Shown here: positions 54,261 through 64,000 of the stretch, piece by piece
Numbering within the stretch: the stretch's first letter is position 1
Layout: every line of letters starts with the position of its first letter
DNA from: Phlyctochytrium arcticum
Lineage: Eukaryota; Chytridiomycota; Chytridiomycetes; Chytridiales; Chytridiaceae
Direction of reading: 5' to 3'
DNA length: 64,000 nt
Assembly: GCA_025602905.1 (NCBI GenBank)
Contig: JAHLKI010000025.1
Span: forward strand, 354,283-418,282
The notes under the pieces: model-generated
Databases searched by the model: none
Seen by the model: the letters and a program-made list of their open reading frames with translations, nothing else
Told to the model about the DNA's origin: nothing
Position numbers and translations under genes: made by a program

Positions 54261-57200
54261 ATGACCAAGTATATCAATCCATTCACGAATCGAGCAATTG
54301 AAGAAGGAACAAAGACTTTTAAAAATGTCCGAAAGCGAATTCGAAACGAAGCAAATCCAACAGGCGTTCGCAATCAAGACGCTCTTGTCACCTAGAAGAA
54401 TTATGTAAAACCACCTCGAAAAAGGAACAAAGTCGTCAGCGCACCTGTAGAGTTTGGTCCATTATCTAAAGTTCAACCTGAGAGCCTGCGCTCATCAGCC
54501 ACGCCTACGACGTCTGTGCAGGAACGCCATCAGCGAGAACAACAAGAGCATGGTCTCCCCGACCCTATGGTTATGGCACGAGAAATTTACAATGCAGAAC
54601 TTGCTCAAGAGGCTTTACGCAAGATGGCTGCTTTATCCAAGTATCGTCAGGAAAAGGAAGCCGTCCACAATCGAAGATTGACAAACAAAGGTTTCAACAT
54701 TTTTGAGTTTCCCTACCTTTCCAATTCAGACCTCGTCAAAGGAATCAAAGCCGCTGTGCATGATTCAAGCACAATGGCGTACAAAGTGAATTTCTCTTTT
54801 GCGTACATGCTCCGAAATATCCATGAGAACGAATACAAGATTTACCACCCTAATTCCAATGTTGAAGTCTTTCCAAATCCCGTTGTGGTGAAAGACTTGG
54901 CTGGCTTCTATGCTGCTACAGAGAAGTTATTAGAATTCATCAAGAGCATCTTTGACCGAGTCGAACGACCAGATACTAAATGGGTATTTAGTAAATTGCA
55001 TGACGTCTATGTTTATCGTACAAATTTGGACTTTCGTCTTGGAGCAAACATTGAGTTACCCAAGTTCATTCTAGAGAGTAAATCGATTGCTTCCTTTAAG
55101 AAGACTCCCCATAATTTATGCTTTTGGGCTTGTTTAGCCGGTGGTTTGGATACATCAACAAGTAAGGACTTTGACCGGTATACAGCAAAGGCAAAAAAAC
55201 TATGGTGCACGTTCTACAAAAAGAAGACCTTTAATTCTGAGTATGGCGGATTTCAATTTGACGATATTTCTAAGGTCGAGGCAGCCTTTTCCTGTCGCAT
55301 CAACGTCTATGAACTGTATGAAAACAAAACGTGTCGTCTTATCCGAGCACCCGAAAGGACAGATGGAGTGGAAATTAATGTTAACCTCTACACCAACGAA
55401 GCGGGGGAAAATCATTTTTCATTTATCACCAAGAAGAATGTTTTTGCTAATTCTTATATTTGCGACACATGTAACTCCTTGTTTGAAAACTTGGATTCAC
55501 TTAGAAAACATCACAAGGATTGTGCCATTCAGTCAAGAATCGAATTTCCCGGTGGTCACTACAGAACTTGCACACCAATCTTGAAAGAACTGCAAGGTCT
55601 TGGTATTGACGTTCCTTACACTGATTATCCTTTTTTTATTGGCTTCGACACGGAAACTTATAATTTGCAAGATTTCAAAAGCCCGGTCAATGGCGAAAAA
55701 CTGGTAATTGATGCCCAGTTGGAATTGATGTCGCTTTCCTTCACTACCTGTTTCAAAGGTGTTGTTGGTGAACCAGTTGTTGTTTCGATTGGTGATGAAG
55801 TAGGAAAGACCCTTTCCACACCGGATATTCTTAAAAAAGCAGTTCACATGATGACTTATGCAAGGGAGGAACCGCTATCACGTATTTTCAAAGATTTCGA
55901 CACCGTCTTAAAGGCAATCCGGAACCATCCTGACCTAGAAGACAAGCACAAATCAGCACTCTTTTCACGTTTATACGACTGGATTGAGGAAGTACCTGTC
56001 TATGGATTCAACTCGTCTTCATTCGATACGAATGTTCTCAAACATCATCTCGCAAATGCCCTTCAAGAATTCGCTAAGCCCCGAGGCTTGATGTCTATGG
56101 TGGAAAAAGCATACGCAAAGACAGTGTTTCGTACTTATGGAAAGGATAAGGTTCGTTGTGGAGCGGCTAAAATCCAAATTGACCTTGGAAATGGCAGCAA
56201 CCTTGTTGAACCCGACTTTGCTATACCAGAGGAAAAATTGATTATCGAAGTGCAAGGCTGCTATTGGCATGGATGCCCTAAATGTTATAAGCCAGAAGAT
56301 GTCAATCAACGATATGGAAACGTTACCTTTGGTGAACTGTATCGAAGAACGCAATGGAGGAAAACTCAATTGGAGAACTTGGGCTGGACGGTTCAGGAAG
56401 TATGGGTGTGTGAGTGGTTGGCTACAGAAAAGGCTAAAGGAAATCAAATCTCAACTATCACTGGCATCATCAAATCCGGAAATTCTTACCGAAGTTTGAA
56501 CAATGGTAACTTTCATTTCAAAGACATTAAGGCATTCCTCGACCCTGGTGCTTCTTTGGACAAGTTTATCAAGATGTATGATTGTTCTTTACAAAAAATG
56601 AACTTTCCGCATGGATTTACAAGTGATATTGCGAGTTTCCTCTTGAAAAACCCCGAATACAAAGACTTGTGGAAAACTGGTGGGATTGCAGAACTACTCC
56701 GCACGATTCCTATCAAAGACATATCCAGAGATTGGTACACGGATTTATCAGGAAACATTACCATCTCGGAGGAGGATTTCGAAAAGTTACAGCAGGTTTG
56801 GAAGGCACGTGAATTGCCTACGGAGACTACGGAGGCTATGGAGGCTATGGAGTCTATGGAGACAAGCCGCCCACCCAGCACAATTCTCGACCACTTGAGA
56901 GAGTATAACAACGTCGATGTTGTCCCCATGTGCGAAGCCATCTATAAACACCATGCCTACTTTCATGAGATGGGGGTCGATATCCACAAAGACTGTATCT
57001 CTCTACCTGGTGCCGCGAATCTTATCCTTTTCAATGGACTTCCTAATCAGCCGGAAACACAAATTCAACACGATTTTGCCTTGTGGAAAGAAGAAGATGC
57101 TGATATGTATCAGGACTTTTACAAGGGCGCTATGCAAGGTGGTCCATCAATTGTCTTTTGCCACTATGCCAAAGTCGGAGAAACAAAAATTCGTGATACA

Positions 57201-58521
57201 GAAAACATCTGTCAAAGTTGCGTAGGAGTTGACGCAAATTCGCTTTATCCGTGGGGTATCAAGCAAAGAATGCCCGTTGGAGATTATAAGGTTGAACGAA
57301 ATCCGGACTTTGCAAACGCTTTCAAAGGTGTTATGTTTGGAGGACTCTTTGGTTTTGTAAAGTGTGATATGTCCACCCCCGACCATCTCATGGACAAATT
57401 TAGTGAATTTTCTCCAATATTTCACAATACCCTGGTGAAAGATGACAAGGGCAAAGAAAGCCGGAAGTTGGTTGGAACAACCTCTGCGAAAAACGTATGG
57501 ATTCCAACACCACTTTTCAAATGGTATGTGCAACATGGATTATTTGTCAACAAAATTCACACTATGATTTTCTATGACTCTGGCGAAGTTTGTTTTGATT
57601 GGTTTGTAGATCATTTCGTCAGTGAACGAAGAAAAGGTGATGAGAAACCAGAGTATGCCATTAAGGCACAAGGCGCAAAATTGGTTCTCAATAGTTCATA
57701 CGGGAAAACCATCACCAACTTTGAAAAACATATCGATATCAAAATTGTAGCAGATAAGAATGTACCCCGATACGTACGAAAGAACACCTACAAACGAATG
57801 ACCCCGCTCCACGATATGTGTGAAATGGAATTCTCCAAGAACAAGTATAGACAAGGCTTACCATTCCAAATCGGACTAATGGTATACGGCTATGCGAAGT
57901 TGAGGATGCTACAGTTTTACTACGATTTTATAGACAAATTTGTACCACGGGACAAGTTTCAATTGCAATGGATGGATACCGATTCTCTTTACATGGCTTT
58001 AGCGGGAATAATCTAGACGAACTAGTGCGCCCTGACCTGAAAGATGAGTACGAACTTGTAAAAAAGGATTGGCTTGTTACAAATGCATACGATGAAAGGA
58101 CTCCTGGACTGTTTAAAGATGAGTGGATTGGATGGGCTATGATTGCCCTTGCGCCCAAAATGTACTACGCCGTTGGACTGGACAAGGATAAGATGAGTTG
58201 TAAAGGGTCGAACAAAAAACAAAACGTTGAGTCTTGAATTATGAAAGTTTTATGGAAGTGTACGAGAAAAAGAACGAAGATTTCATCATAGAAACTCGAA
58301 ATGCGGGGTTCAGAGTCTATGATAGTCTTCTTTACCGTTACACACAGGGAAAAAAGGACTCAGTTTTCGCCAAGACAAAAGAAAACTGTTACCAGATGAA
58401 AACAAACTGCGCCTTTATACTAAATGTTCTTGCACATGGCGAAAAAGATTCTTCATTGTGCTTTTATGCTTTGATAAGACTCGTTGTATGTACTCATTAT
58501 CTATGTTACTTTTGTTGGTGA
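54261..58521 (+). pseudogene. polB: protein-primed family B DNA polymerase (Polinton PolB)
   Basis: Best start ATG 54261, with an in-frame TAG at 54393-54395; otherwise open to 58016. Blocks: Arg/Gln-rich leader; C2H2-like finger CDTCNSLFENLDSLRKHHKDC; exonuclease FIGFDTETYN (Exo I) and YGFNSSSFDTN (Exo II); inserted Cys/His segment GCYWHGCPKC; DNA-binding middle; polymerase motif A DANSLYPWGI, motif B KLVLNSSYGKT, motif C QWMDTDSLY. A one-base loss near 58005-58012 ends the frame just after motif C. Thumb sequence resumes in the next frame (RPDLKDEYELVKKDW, APKMYYAV) to 58237, and shifts again to NYESFMEVYEKK to 58521. Catalytic residues are present but the thumb is split, so not functional as read. 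An Ala/Met/Glu insert (ETTEAMEAMESMETS) at 56818-56862 is repeat-derived. Confidence 0.9.
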
Positions 58522-58747
58522 TTGTTCCTTTCTTTAAATTTATTGAGAAGAGATGTTCTTTGCCTTTGAACATTGCCAGACCTACGCATGTGACGGTTGG
58601 TATTGTCCATGATAACGACCACCATGTCCTACCTTCCACCAAATCAGCCAAATCTTGGACGAAATCAGAAAACGCTTCTGGATGCTCTGCTTCGAACTGT
58701 GTAATTATTTCATCACTTACTTTACTTGTTGATGCAAACTCTACCAT
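58415..58747 (-). CDS. unknown Polinton protein
   Basis: 110 residues from ATG 58747 (MVEFASTSKVSDEIITQFEA) with ADLVEGRTWWSLSWTIPT and VLSKHKSTMKNLFRHVQ. It overlaps the decayed 3' end of polB on the other strand, which may explain loss of the polymerase terminus. No family recognised. Confidence 0.45.
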   Translation of the reverse strand: MVEFASTSKVSDEIITQFEAEHPEAFSDFVQDLADLVEGRTWWSLSWTIPTVTCVGLAMFKGKEHLFSINLKKGTITNKSNIDNEYIQRVLSKHKSTMKNLFRHVQEHLV

Positions 58748-58857
58748 ATTATTCCATAAGTAGTAGCATATCTGTGTTTCTTTAAATCATTATCGATATC
58801 TGAAAAATGATATAAAACAGCCCACGGTTCCTTATCCCCTTGCACCTTACAGACAAT

Positions 58858-59309
58858 ATGGCTCTTCCATCAATTAAAGACCGAGCGAAACTATTAGAGA
58901 ACCAAAATGGGCTACTGCAGTTTATGTGGATGGCTTCTCCGATACGCAAATCAAAAAACACTACTATCAACTACGATACGAAGAAGACCCAGAAGTGGAG
59001 CCTGAACTCTGCCATGATTACTATATTGGTGAAGGCTATCCGTGGGAGTACATGGGAAAGGACATATTTACAGCAATCCTCAAGTTGGAATATTCAGACT
59101 ATTCGAGTCTGACCTATGTTTTTGAGAAAAGAAATCACGAAACAGAAACTATCGCATTTCATAAGTTCTGGGACTATCAGGATTTCTTTCGAAAAACGAC
59201 AAGTCAGCGATTCTATGAACCTATCGACTGGACAAAAGTTATCCTCTGTAGTCTAGATAGGCTATCGAGACAAATTGGTGAAAGGAGGTGGGAGTGTAAA
59301 CGTATGTAG
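58858..59309 (+). pseudogene. unknown Polinton protein, frameshifted
   Basis: Starts MALPSIKDRAKLLENQNG at ATG 58858, then the frame changes by one near 58910 to continue ATAVYVDGFSDTQIKKHYYQ and RYEEDPEVEPE to TAG 59309. Acidic and Tyr-rich (YYIGEGYPWEYMGKD, FHKFWDYQDFFRK). The last ~25 codons lie in the right TIR. Function unknown. Confidence 0.45.
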
Positions 59310-59952
59310 CAAACTAAGGGCTTTGCCCGGAAAACTGCGGGTGTGATTTTTATCAAAGATTCATGTAGAGCATCGCTTGTAACTATGCTGTACTTGATAT
59401 GTGTTCCGATAATAAAGAATGTTCGTATTGTATGTTGGTGAAAATGTAGCAAACTAGACGTATTTGTGGGAAAACTGCGGTTAGGATTCCCACGAGACAA
59501 AAAGTTTCGAAAAGTGTCGAAAATGCAGGGTTTTAAGTCGATAAAGGCCTAGTTTCGTATGATTTTCGACGTTTTGACGGTTTATCGACTTAAACGGAGT
59601 GAAAACTGGGTAAAAACACCTGTTTTTCACACATTCCAGATTTGGCACATTTAGAATGACCCTTTTTTCTTGAATTGACTCGACGAATTCAAAAACATTT
59701 GAAATTGGAAAAAACTGAAATCATGGAATGCGCCTCTCCATCGCTTTCCATGTTTTGACATAACGATGTACAGTTCTCTCCATCGGTTGCAGTCAAAACC
59801 GTACGCTATTGGTCGAATGCAGGTTCATGGCTCTCCATCGGACTTGGCAAATTACGAAAATAGGATTATGGTGATGTAACATGGAGTGTGGTTCGAGGGA
59901 GGGAAATGAATGTGGTCAATTGTGGTTACAAGCCGTCCATACCTTAACTACT
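59237..59952 (-). repeat. Polinton right terminal inverted repeat
   Basis: Inverse partner of 44050-44764. The outer end ...CCTTAACTACT precedes the target duplicate. It diverges from the left copy by many substitutions, showing the insertion or its parent is not recent. Confidence 0.95.
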
Positions 59953-60813
59953 CGCGGGTGGCTCTGATCACCGTGTCTCATGCTTGGACCCAAGTTGCTC
60001 AATCACAGTTATTCCGCTCGATACACTTTGATGGCACCTATGATGTTCCCTCTCATTTTGAGCTGCTATTGCAAACGTTCGAAAAGAAACCACAACTAGC
60101 AAGTTTGGTTCGTGAGCTAAGCTTCGAACTGTGGGGCACAGGTATATACGTCGATAAAAATCTTTTTGCACGAATAGCCAGGCTAGCAAAGCTATGCCCC
60201 AATATGTAAGTTTTCCGGCTGTTGATTCGATACTTTAAGTTGACCCAATCTTTTCAATAGCACGAGACTTGATTTGGAATCATTCTTTGTGATGAAAGAC
60301 GAGGATCTACTGGACATGGTGGGAAAGTGTAGATCATTAGAAGAGCTGTCTATAGCCAGTTGCGAACAAATTTCAAGCCAGGGCCTCGGCAAGGTTTTGC
60401 TCTCCTTGACAAATCTGCGAAAGCTGGATGTTGCCGGTGTTTACAAGCTTGACGATGATTGTTTCCGTGACATCGCCAAAATGTGCCCACTACTGGAAGA
60501 TCTGGATTTGTGGAGCACGAGCGTCACTCGCACCGGAGTATCGTCTGTCATGGAGCTTGCCCCAAAACTGGCAACCCTCAATTTATCACAGTCGAGCAAA
60601 ATTGATGATTCGGAGATGGACGCTATCATGAATGCAAAGCCACCACATGTCAAAATTACCCACTACAACCATCATGATATTTACAAACTCGACAGCAATA
60701 GCGCATACTCCCAGTACTCCGACGGCGATGAAAATCTGTTTGATGACGACGACGATTATTATTATGAGGATTACAACGAGGATTGGAATGATGAATACGA
60801 CGACCTGCCATGA
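59910..60813 (+). pseudogene. F-box/LRR copy 3, 3' part with TIR-derived start
   Basis: The host part resumes at 59953 (VALITVSHAWTQVAQSQLFR), exon 1 to 60205, 55-nt intron 60206-60260, exon 2 60261-60813. LRR segments include LSIASCEQISSQGLGKVL, LRKLDVAGVYKLDDDCFRDI and LEDLDLWSTSVTRTGVSS, with an acidic tail (DDDDDYYYEDYNEDWNDEYD). The F-box helix was left on the other side of the Polinton. An ATG at 59910 inside the TIR opens a 15-codon leader (MWSIVVTSRPYLNYS) in frame with the F-box gene, so a chimeric LRR protein could be made. The 3' half has no internal stop. Confidence 0.75.
59953..59958. repeat. 6-bp target site duplication, right
   Basis: CGCGGG, identical to 44044-44049. Confidence 0.95.
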
Positions 60814-61286
60814 ACCCGGTCAATTGTCGGCGTTTCGGGTCTTTCTCAAGTGGGGAATGGGCATGCCTGTCTAGCTTTGGACCTTTGGGGTCCATTCCTC
60901 CAGCAGGAATCTGCTTAGAGATACAATGTAGATAGTGGAGATAGTCGGACAACAAATATGTACATAATGAAGCGTGATGGCCATATCAACAAAATAATGG
61001 GAAAACATCTGGGGAAACAGACTTGGCACTTTGAACCTTCCAATAAGTTGGCAAGAATGATAAAACTTAAAGTTCGGCACTTGGCACAAAATTCCTTTCC
61101 GATCTGCGGATTACTCCGAAAACCATCTAATTGTTTTGTCCGTTGGAAAGAAAAGCTTTAACCTTTTATACGTCTTTACAATTGAGGTTTTCATCGAGAT
61201 GACAGTGTGGCGCGGGATCAAGTCCAAATTGTACGCGGAGCTGTCAACGCTGGGAAAATTCAGAACTTTTTGGCACACGATCTGGC
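60814..61286. other. F-box copy 3-4 interspace
   Basis: Contains the copy 4 promoter region (GGAAAGAAAAGCTTTAACCT, CGGGATCAAGTCCAAATTG). It matches the region upstream of copy 2 (42050-42220). No M28 remnant is evident here. Confidence 0.5.
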
Positions 61287-62256
61287 ATGGTTGACTCTAC
61301 AACTACTCTCTCCAGTCTGCCGACTGAGCTACTGGCGAAAATTGCAGGCCAAGTCAACGAGGAAGAACAGGACGAAGCTCTGGATCCTGGGAGAAGAGTA
61401 TTTGAAACTCTACTTGCTCTGAGCACCGTATCCCATGCTTGGAATCAAGTTACCCAACCACTTATTTACCGCTCGATTGCCATTCGTGATAGTGATCGTT
61501 TTCCCCGCCAACTTGAGATTCTATTACACACGCTCGAAAGTAAACCACGACTGGCAAGTTTGGTTCGGGAGCTTACCTTTGAATTGTGGAGCAGTGGTGT
61601 GGTAGCCAGTAAAGATCTCTTTGCACAAGTAGCCAGGATAGCAAGTCTGAGCCAGAATCTGTAAGTTTGCCGGCTGCTCATTCGATACCTTGTCGAGTTG
61701 ACCTAATCCTTTCAATAGCACGAGGCTTGATTTGGGATCATGTTGGTCGATGGAAGACGATGATTTACTAAAAATCGTGGAAAAGTGTAGATCCTTAGAA
61801 GAACTTTCTATAGCTACTTGCGAAAAAATCAGCAGCGGGGGCCTCCGCAAGGTTTTGCCCTTCTTGACAAACCTGCGAAAGCTCGATGTTGCCGAACTCT
61901 TCAGGATTGACGATGAGTGCTTGCGTGACATCGTCCGAGCGTGCCCACTACTGGAAGATCTGGACTTGTGGAAAACAAGCGTCACTTCAACCGGAGTACT
62001 TTCAATCGTGGACCTTGCCGCGAAATTAGCGTCCCTCAACCTATCGCCATCTGGGGAGCCTCATGATTCGGAGATGGAAACTATGAGGATTAAGAAGCCA
62101 CCACATTTCAAAATTACCGCGTATGACCATCATGAGAGTTACGGAGATTCCAACAGCGGTGGCTCATACTTTAGCGACAATGATCTATATATCGACAGTT
62201 ATGAGGCTGAGGATTACAACGAGGATTGGGACGATGATTACGACGACATGCCATGA
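61287..62256 (+). CDS. F-box/LRR protein, copy 4
   Basis: ATG 61287 (MVDSTTTLSSLPTELLAKIA), exon 1 to 61660, 58-nt intron 61661-61718, exon 2 to TGA 62256. F-box-like start (ELLAKIAGQVNEEEQDEALD, ALSTVSHAWNQVTQPLIYRS). LRR segments: LSIATCEKISSGGLRKVLPF, LRKLDVAELFRIDDECLRDI and LEDLDLWKTSVTSTGVLS. Acidic Asp/Tyr tail ending DDYDDMP. Intact, with a good start and conserved splice site; this is the reference member of the array, directly upstream of the M28 gene. Probable SCF substrate adaptor. Confidence 0.85.
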
Positions 62257-62822
62257 AGTGCGTCCTGTATCGATGTTTTGCATGCCATGAATCTCTTGTC
62301 GTGGGCTCATGTCAGCAATAGGATTTGTTTGAGGTACTTAATGTATATAGCGCAGATAGTAGTTTGTACATAATTGGTGGGCCATGATAGATCTTTTGAA
62401 TATCATAGGGAAACATTGAAGATTTGATTTTGCATCACCCTTTCGCTCCATGAACGATATCCCTGTGTTTTTTTTCTCCCTTCAATACCACACATATACC
62501 CCAAGCAGATTACCTTTGCGGGTAAGTATATTCTCTGCAGACCTCTTTCATCAAAGTTCTCAAAGTTTCCAAAGTTTCAATGAAAGTCACATGATGTCGC
62601 CGTCACAGCCAATTTGAATTTGGCAATTTGCCAAGCGTTGCTTTGGCCAAGGATTTCTGGCAACAAACTCATTAGCATCTCTTTGCCGACTGACTATTAA
62701 CAGCCATTTCTTCCCCAGCCGCACCCGGCATTAGGTTGGCTCCTAGGCCGCCCTCCACCTCCTCATCGGTTTCTGCCGCTCCTTCGCCGGGTCTCGCGCG
62801 CCGCAACGTAAACAACACTACC

Positions 62823-63964
62823 ATGTCCAACACATCGCCTTCACACTCGCCTACTCAGCAGCAGCAGCAACATTCGGCTTACGACTCCAACAACTCTCGT
62901 CCAAGTACCGACAGTATAGCAGACGATCGTCCCCTCCTTCACTCAACCGACGGATCGCATTCCCCACCGCGCCATCAGCGTCCGGAATATACTCGGTTTG
63001 GTTCGCCCTCCCAACCTAGTCCTTCATCCTCGTCCAGATCTTACCTTGCGCATCATCTCCCACGATTGCATGCTTCGACGAGACATTTCACACATCATCC
63101 TCTCTTCCCCAAAACATGGCAAACTCTCTGCATCTGTATCGGATTCTTCATCAGTCTTGTTGTGATTAGGACAATTGCAGTGAGCTCTGCACGTCCCAAT
63201 GTGGTGATGAGTACCGACGAAACAGTCGGGTTCTCCACAGGCAGGGCTTGGAAGGTAATCGAGGAACTGGGTAAGCATCCCCGCGGATTAAACGACTTTC
63301 GAAATCACGCGATCTACCAGGTACCGTTTGTCGATGTTGATTTCCCATCGTATGCCAAGTTGACGCGTGCTCTGTAGTATATCAACCAACAGCTAGTGAA
63401 TATCCAGGCAGATGCCGTAAAGGCAGGGAAAGAGGCAAACTCCATAACGGTACATTTTGTTTGTATATCCCATTTGAAACGTCAGAACTTAATGTGCTTT
63501 TGGTAGATTGATGCTAATGATACCATCAATATTGCCGTCGGTACGATGTACTATCAATCCACCAACTTGGCTGTGCGTGTTCGAGGAAGCAAACCATCAG
63601 ACCGCTCAGCCCTACTTGTATCTTCACATTATGACTCGACGCCACTTTCGAAAGGTGTAACAGACGATGCAGTATCTGTTGCAGCCATGATTGAGGTAGA
63701 TTTACATTCGATAAGTACTTTGGGACGATATTGACGACAATTCGTTATAGACGCTACGCGTTCTCGCGGTCTCAAAAACATTAGAGTACGATGTGATTTT
63801 TTTGTTTAACAACGGGGAAGAGATGGTAATTGCTACTTTGATGTGTTGCCATATTGTCTGACGTACTGGTTGCTTACAGCATTATTGTACGTAGGGGCTT
63901 TTAGGAGGATACGCGTTCCTATACCACCCATGGTTTAATGATACAAAGGCGTTCATCAATTTAG
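62823..63964 (+). CDS. Pff1/ERMP1-type M28 metallopeptidase, 5' part
   Basis: Start ATG 62823 (MSNTSPSHSPTQQQQQH). Exons: 62823-63320, 63378-63449, 63507-63695, 63751-63825, and 63895 to about 63964. All junctions keep phase. The first intron (57 nt, GTACCG...CTGTAG) happens to be open except for its terminal TAG. A disordered Ser/Gln/Pro N-terminus (~1-90) is followed by a membrane helix (TLCICIGFFISLVVIRTIAV). The M28 domain has SSHYDSTPLSKGVTDDAVSV (Zn ligands His and Asp) and FLFNNGEEM-GLLGGYAF (catalytic Glu pair), then HPWFNDTKAFINL. The family comprises multi-pass vacuolar or ER membrane aminopeptidase-like enzymes. The rest lies beyond the window. Confidence 0.8.
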
Positions 63965-64000
63965 GTACGTTTGTGTTCTTCCGTTTTGTAAAAGGAATAT

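Larger units (their letters stand above)
44050..59952. mobile_element. Polinton/Maverick, 15,903 bp
   Basis: Termini AGTAGTTAAGG...CCTTAACTACT, long TIRs (~715 bp, diverged) and a perfect 6-bp duplication CGCGGG define it exactly. 5'-AG ends, 6-bp duplication, 15-20 kb size and the PolB + retroviral integrase + capsid gene set are the established Polinton hallmarks. Gene order: Crinkler-like cargo (-), unknown (-), penton-like (+), basic protein (+), major capsid (+), two-part virion-like protein (-), small protein (+), two small proteins (-), integrase (+), PolB (+), unknown (-), unknown (+). No FtsK/A32-type ATPase Walker motif and no adenain-type protease was seen. PolB and others carry frame lesions, so the copy is probably a relic. 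Confidence 0.95.

Noticed and set aside
58016..58018. Natural end of PolB at TAG 58016
   Set aside because: Polymerase thumb sequence continues in the neighbouring frame right after motif C, so this is a frameshift and not the true end.
63375..63377. Apparent in-frame TAG in the M28 protease
   Set aside because: It is the end of a 57-nt intron (GTACCG...CTGTAG, 63321-63377) whose length is a multiple of three. Removing it joins HAIYQ to YINQQL in phase.

Overview
The window is nuclear DNA of a fungus. Its genes are intron-rich: most introns I could fix precisely are 53-58 nt with GTRNGT/YAG borders. Family content includes a vWF-D domain GPI-type wall protein, a Pff1/ERMP1-type M28 vacuolar protease, F-box/LRR genes, a Crinkler-like protein, KDZ-like and MULE transposons, Helitrons and a Polinton. 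This points to an early-diverging lineage (zoosporic or mucoromycotan type) rather than an ascomycete yeast, but the phylum cannot be fixed from the sequence alone.

Layout. 0-3 kb: a minus-strand MULE transposase (copy 1). 3-7 kb: Helitron Rep and helicase scraps, a 111-bp minisatellite, a ~23-bp satellite and a KDZ-like transposon fragment. 7.3-12.8 kb: a hAT transposon split by a complete Tc1/mariner element. 12.8-15.9 kb: a second KDZ-like fragment facing a decayed multi-exon DDE transposon gene. 16-18.2 kb: strand-biased non-coding repeats. 18.2-26.7 kb: a second MULE with ~136-bp terminal inverted repeats, one of them split by a Ty1/copia retrotransposon with identical LTRs. 26.7-30.2 kb: pyrimidine-rich and tandem-repeat non-coding DNA. 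30.3-34.9 kb: two host surface-protein genes. 36.2-39.6 kb: a decayed Helitron on the minus strand. 40.1-62.3 kb: four tandem F-box/LRR copies. 62.8 kb to the window end: the M28 protease, truncated by the edge.

The main discovery is a 15,903-bp Polinton/Maverick (44050-59952) inserted in exon 1 of the third F-box copy. It has ~715-bp terminal inverted repeats and a perfect 6-bp target duplication, CGCGGG. It carries a double-jelly-roll-type major capsid protein, a penton-like protein, several small or basic virion-like proteins, a retroviral-type integrase and a protein-primed family B DNA polymerase with frame breaks. It also carries a cargo gene: an intron-containing Crinkler-type protein with an HNH-nuclease-like C-terminal part. 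No packaging ATPase or maturation protease was found. Palindromic short repeats (CTCCGTA/TACGGAG) are scattered through it, even inside the polymerase reading frame.

Across the mobile elements, several structurally young copies (identical LTRs, near-identical TIRs) carry in-frame stops, mostly TGA. This suggests C-to-T decay, trans-mobilisation or stop readthrough. The interspaces between F-box copies retain decayed 5' ends of the M28 protease gene, so the array arose by duplication of an 'F-box + M28 5' end' unit.
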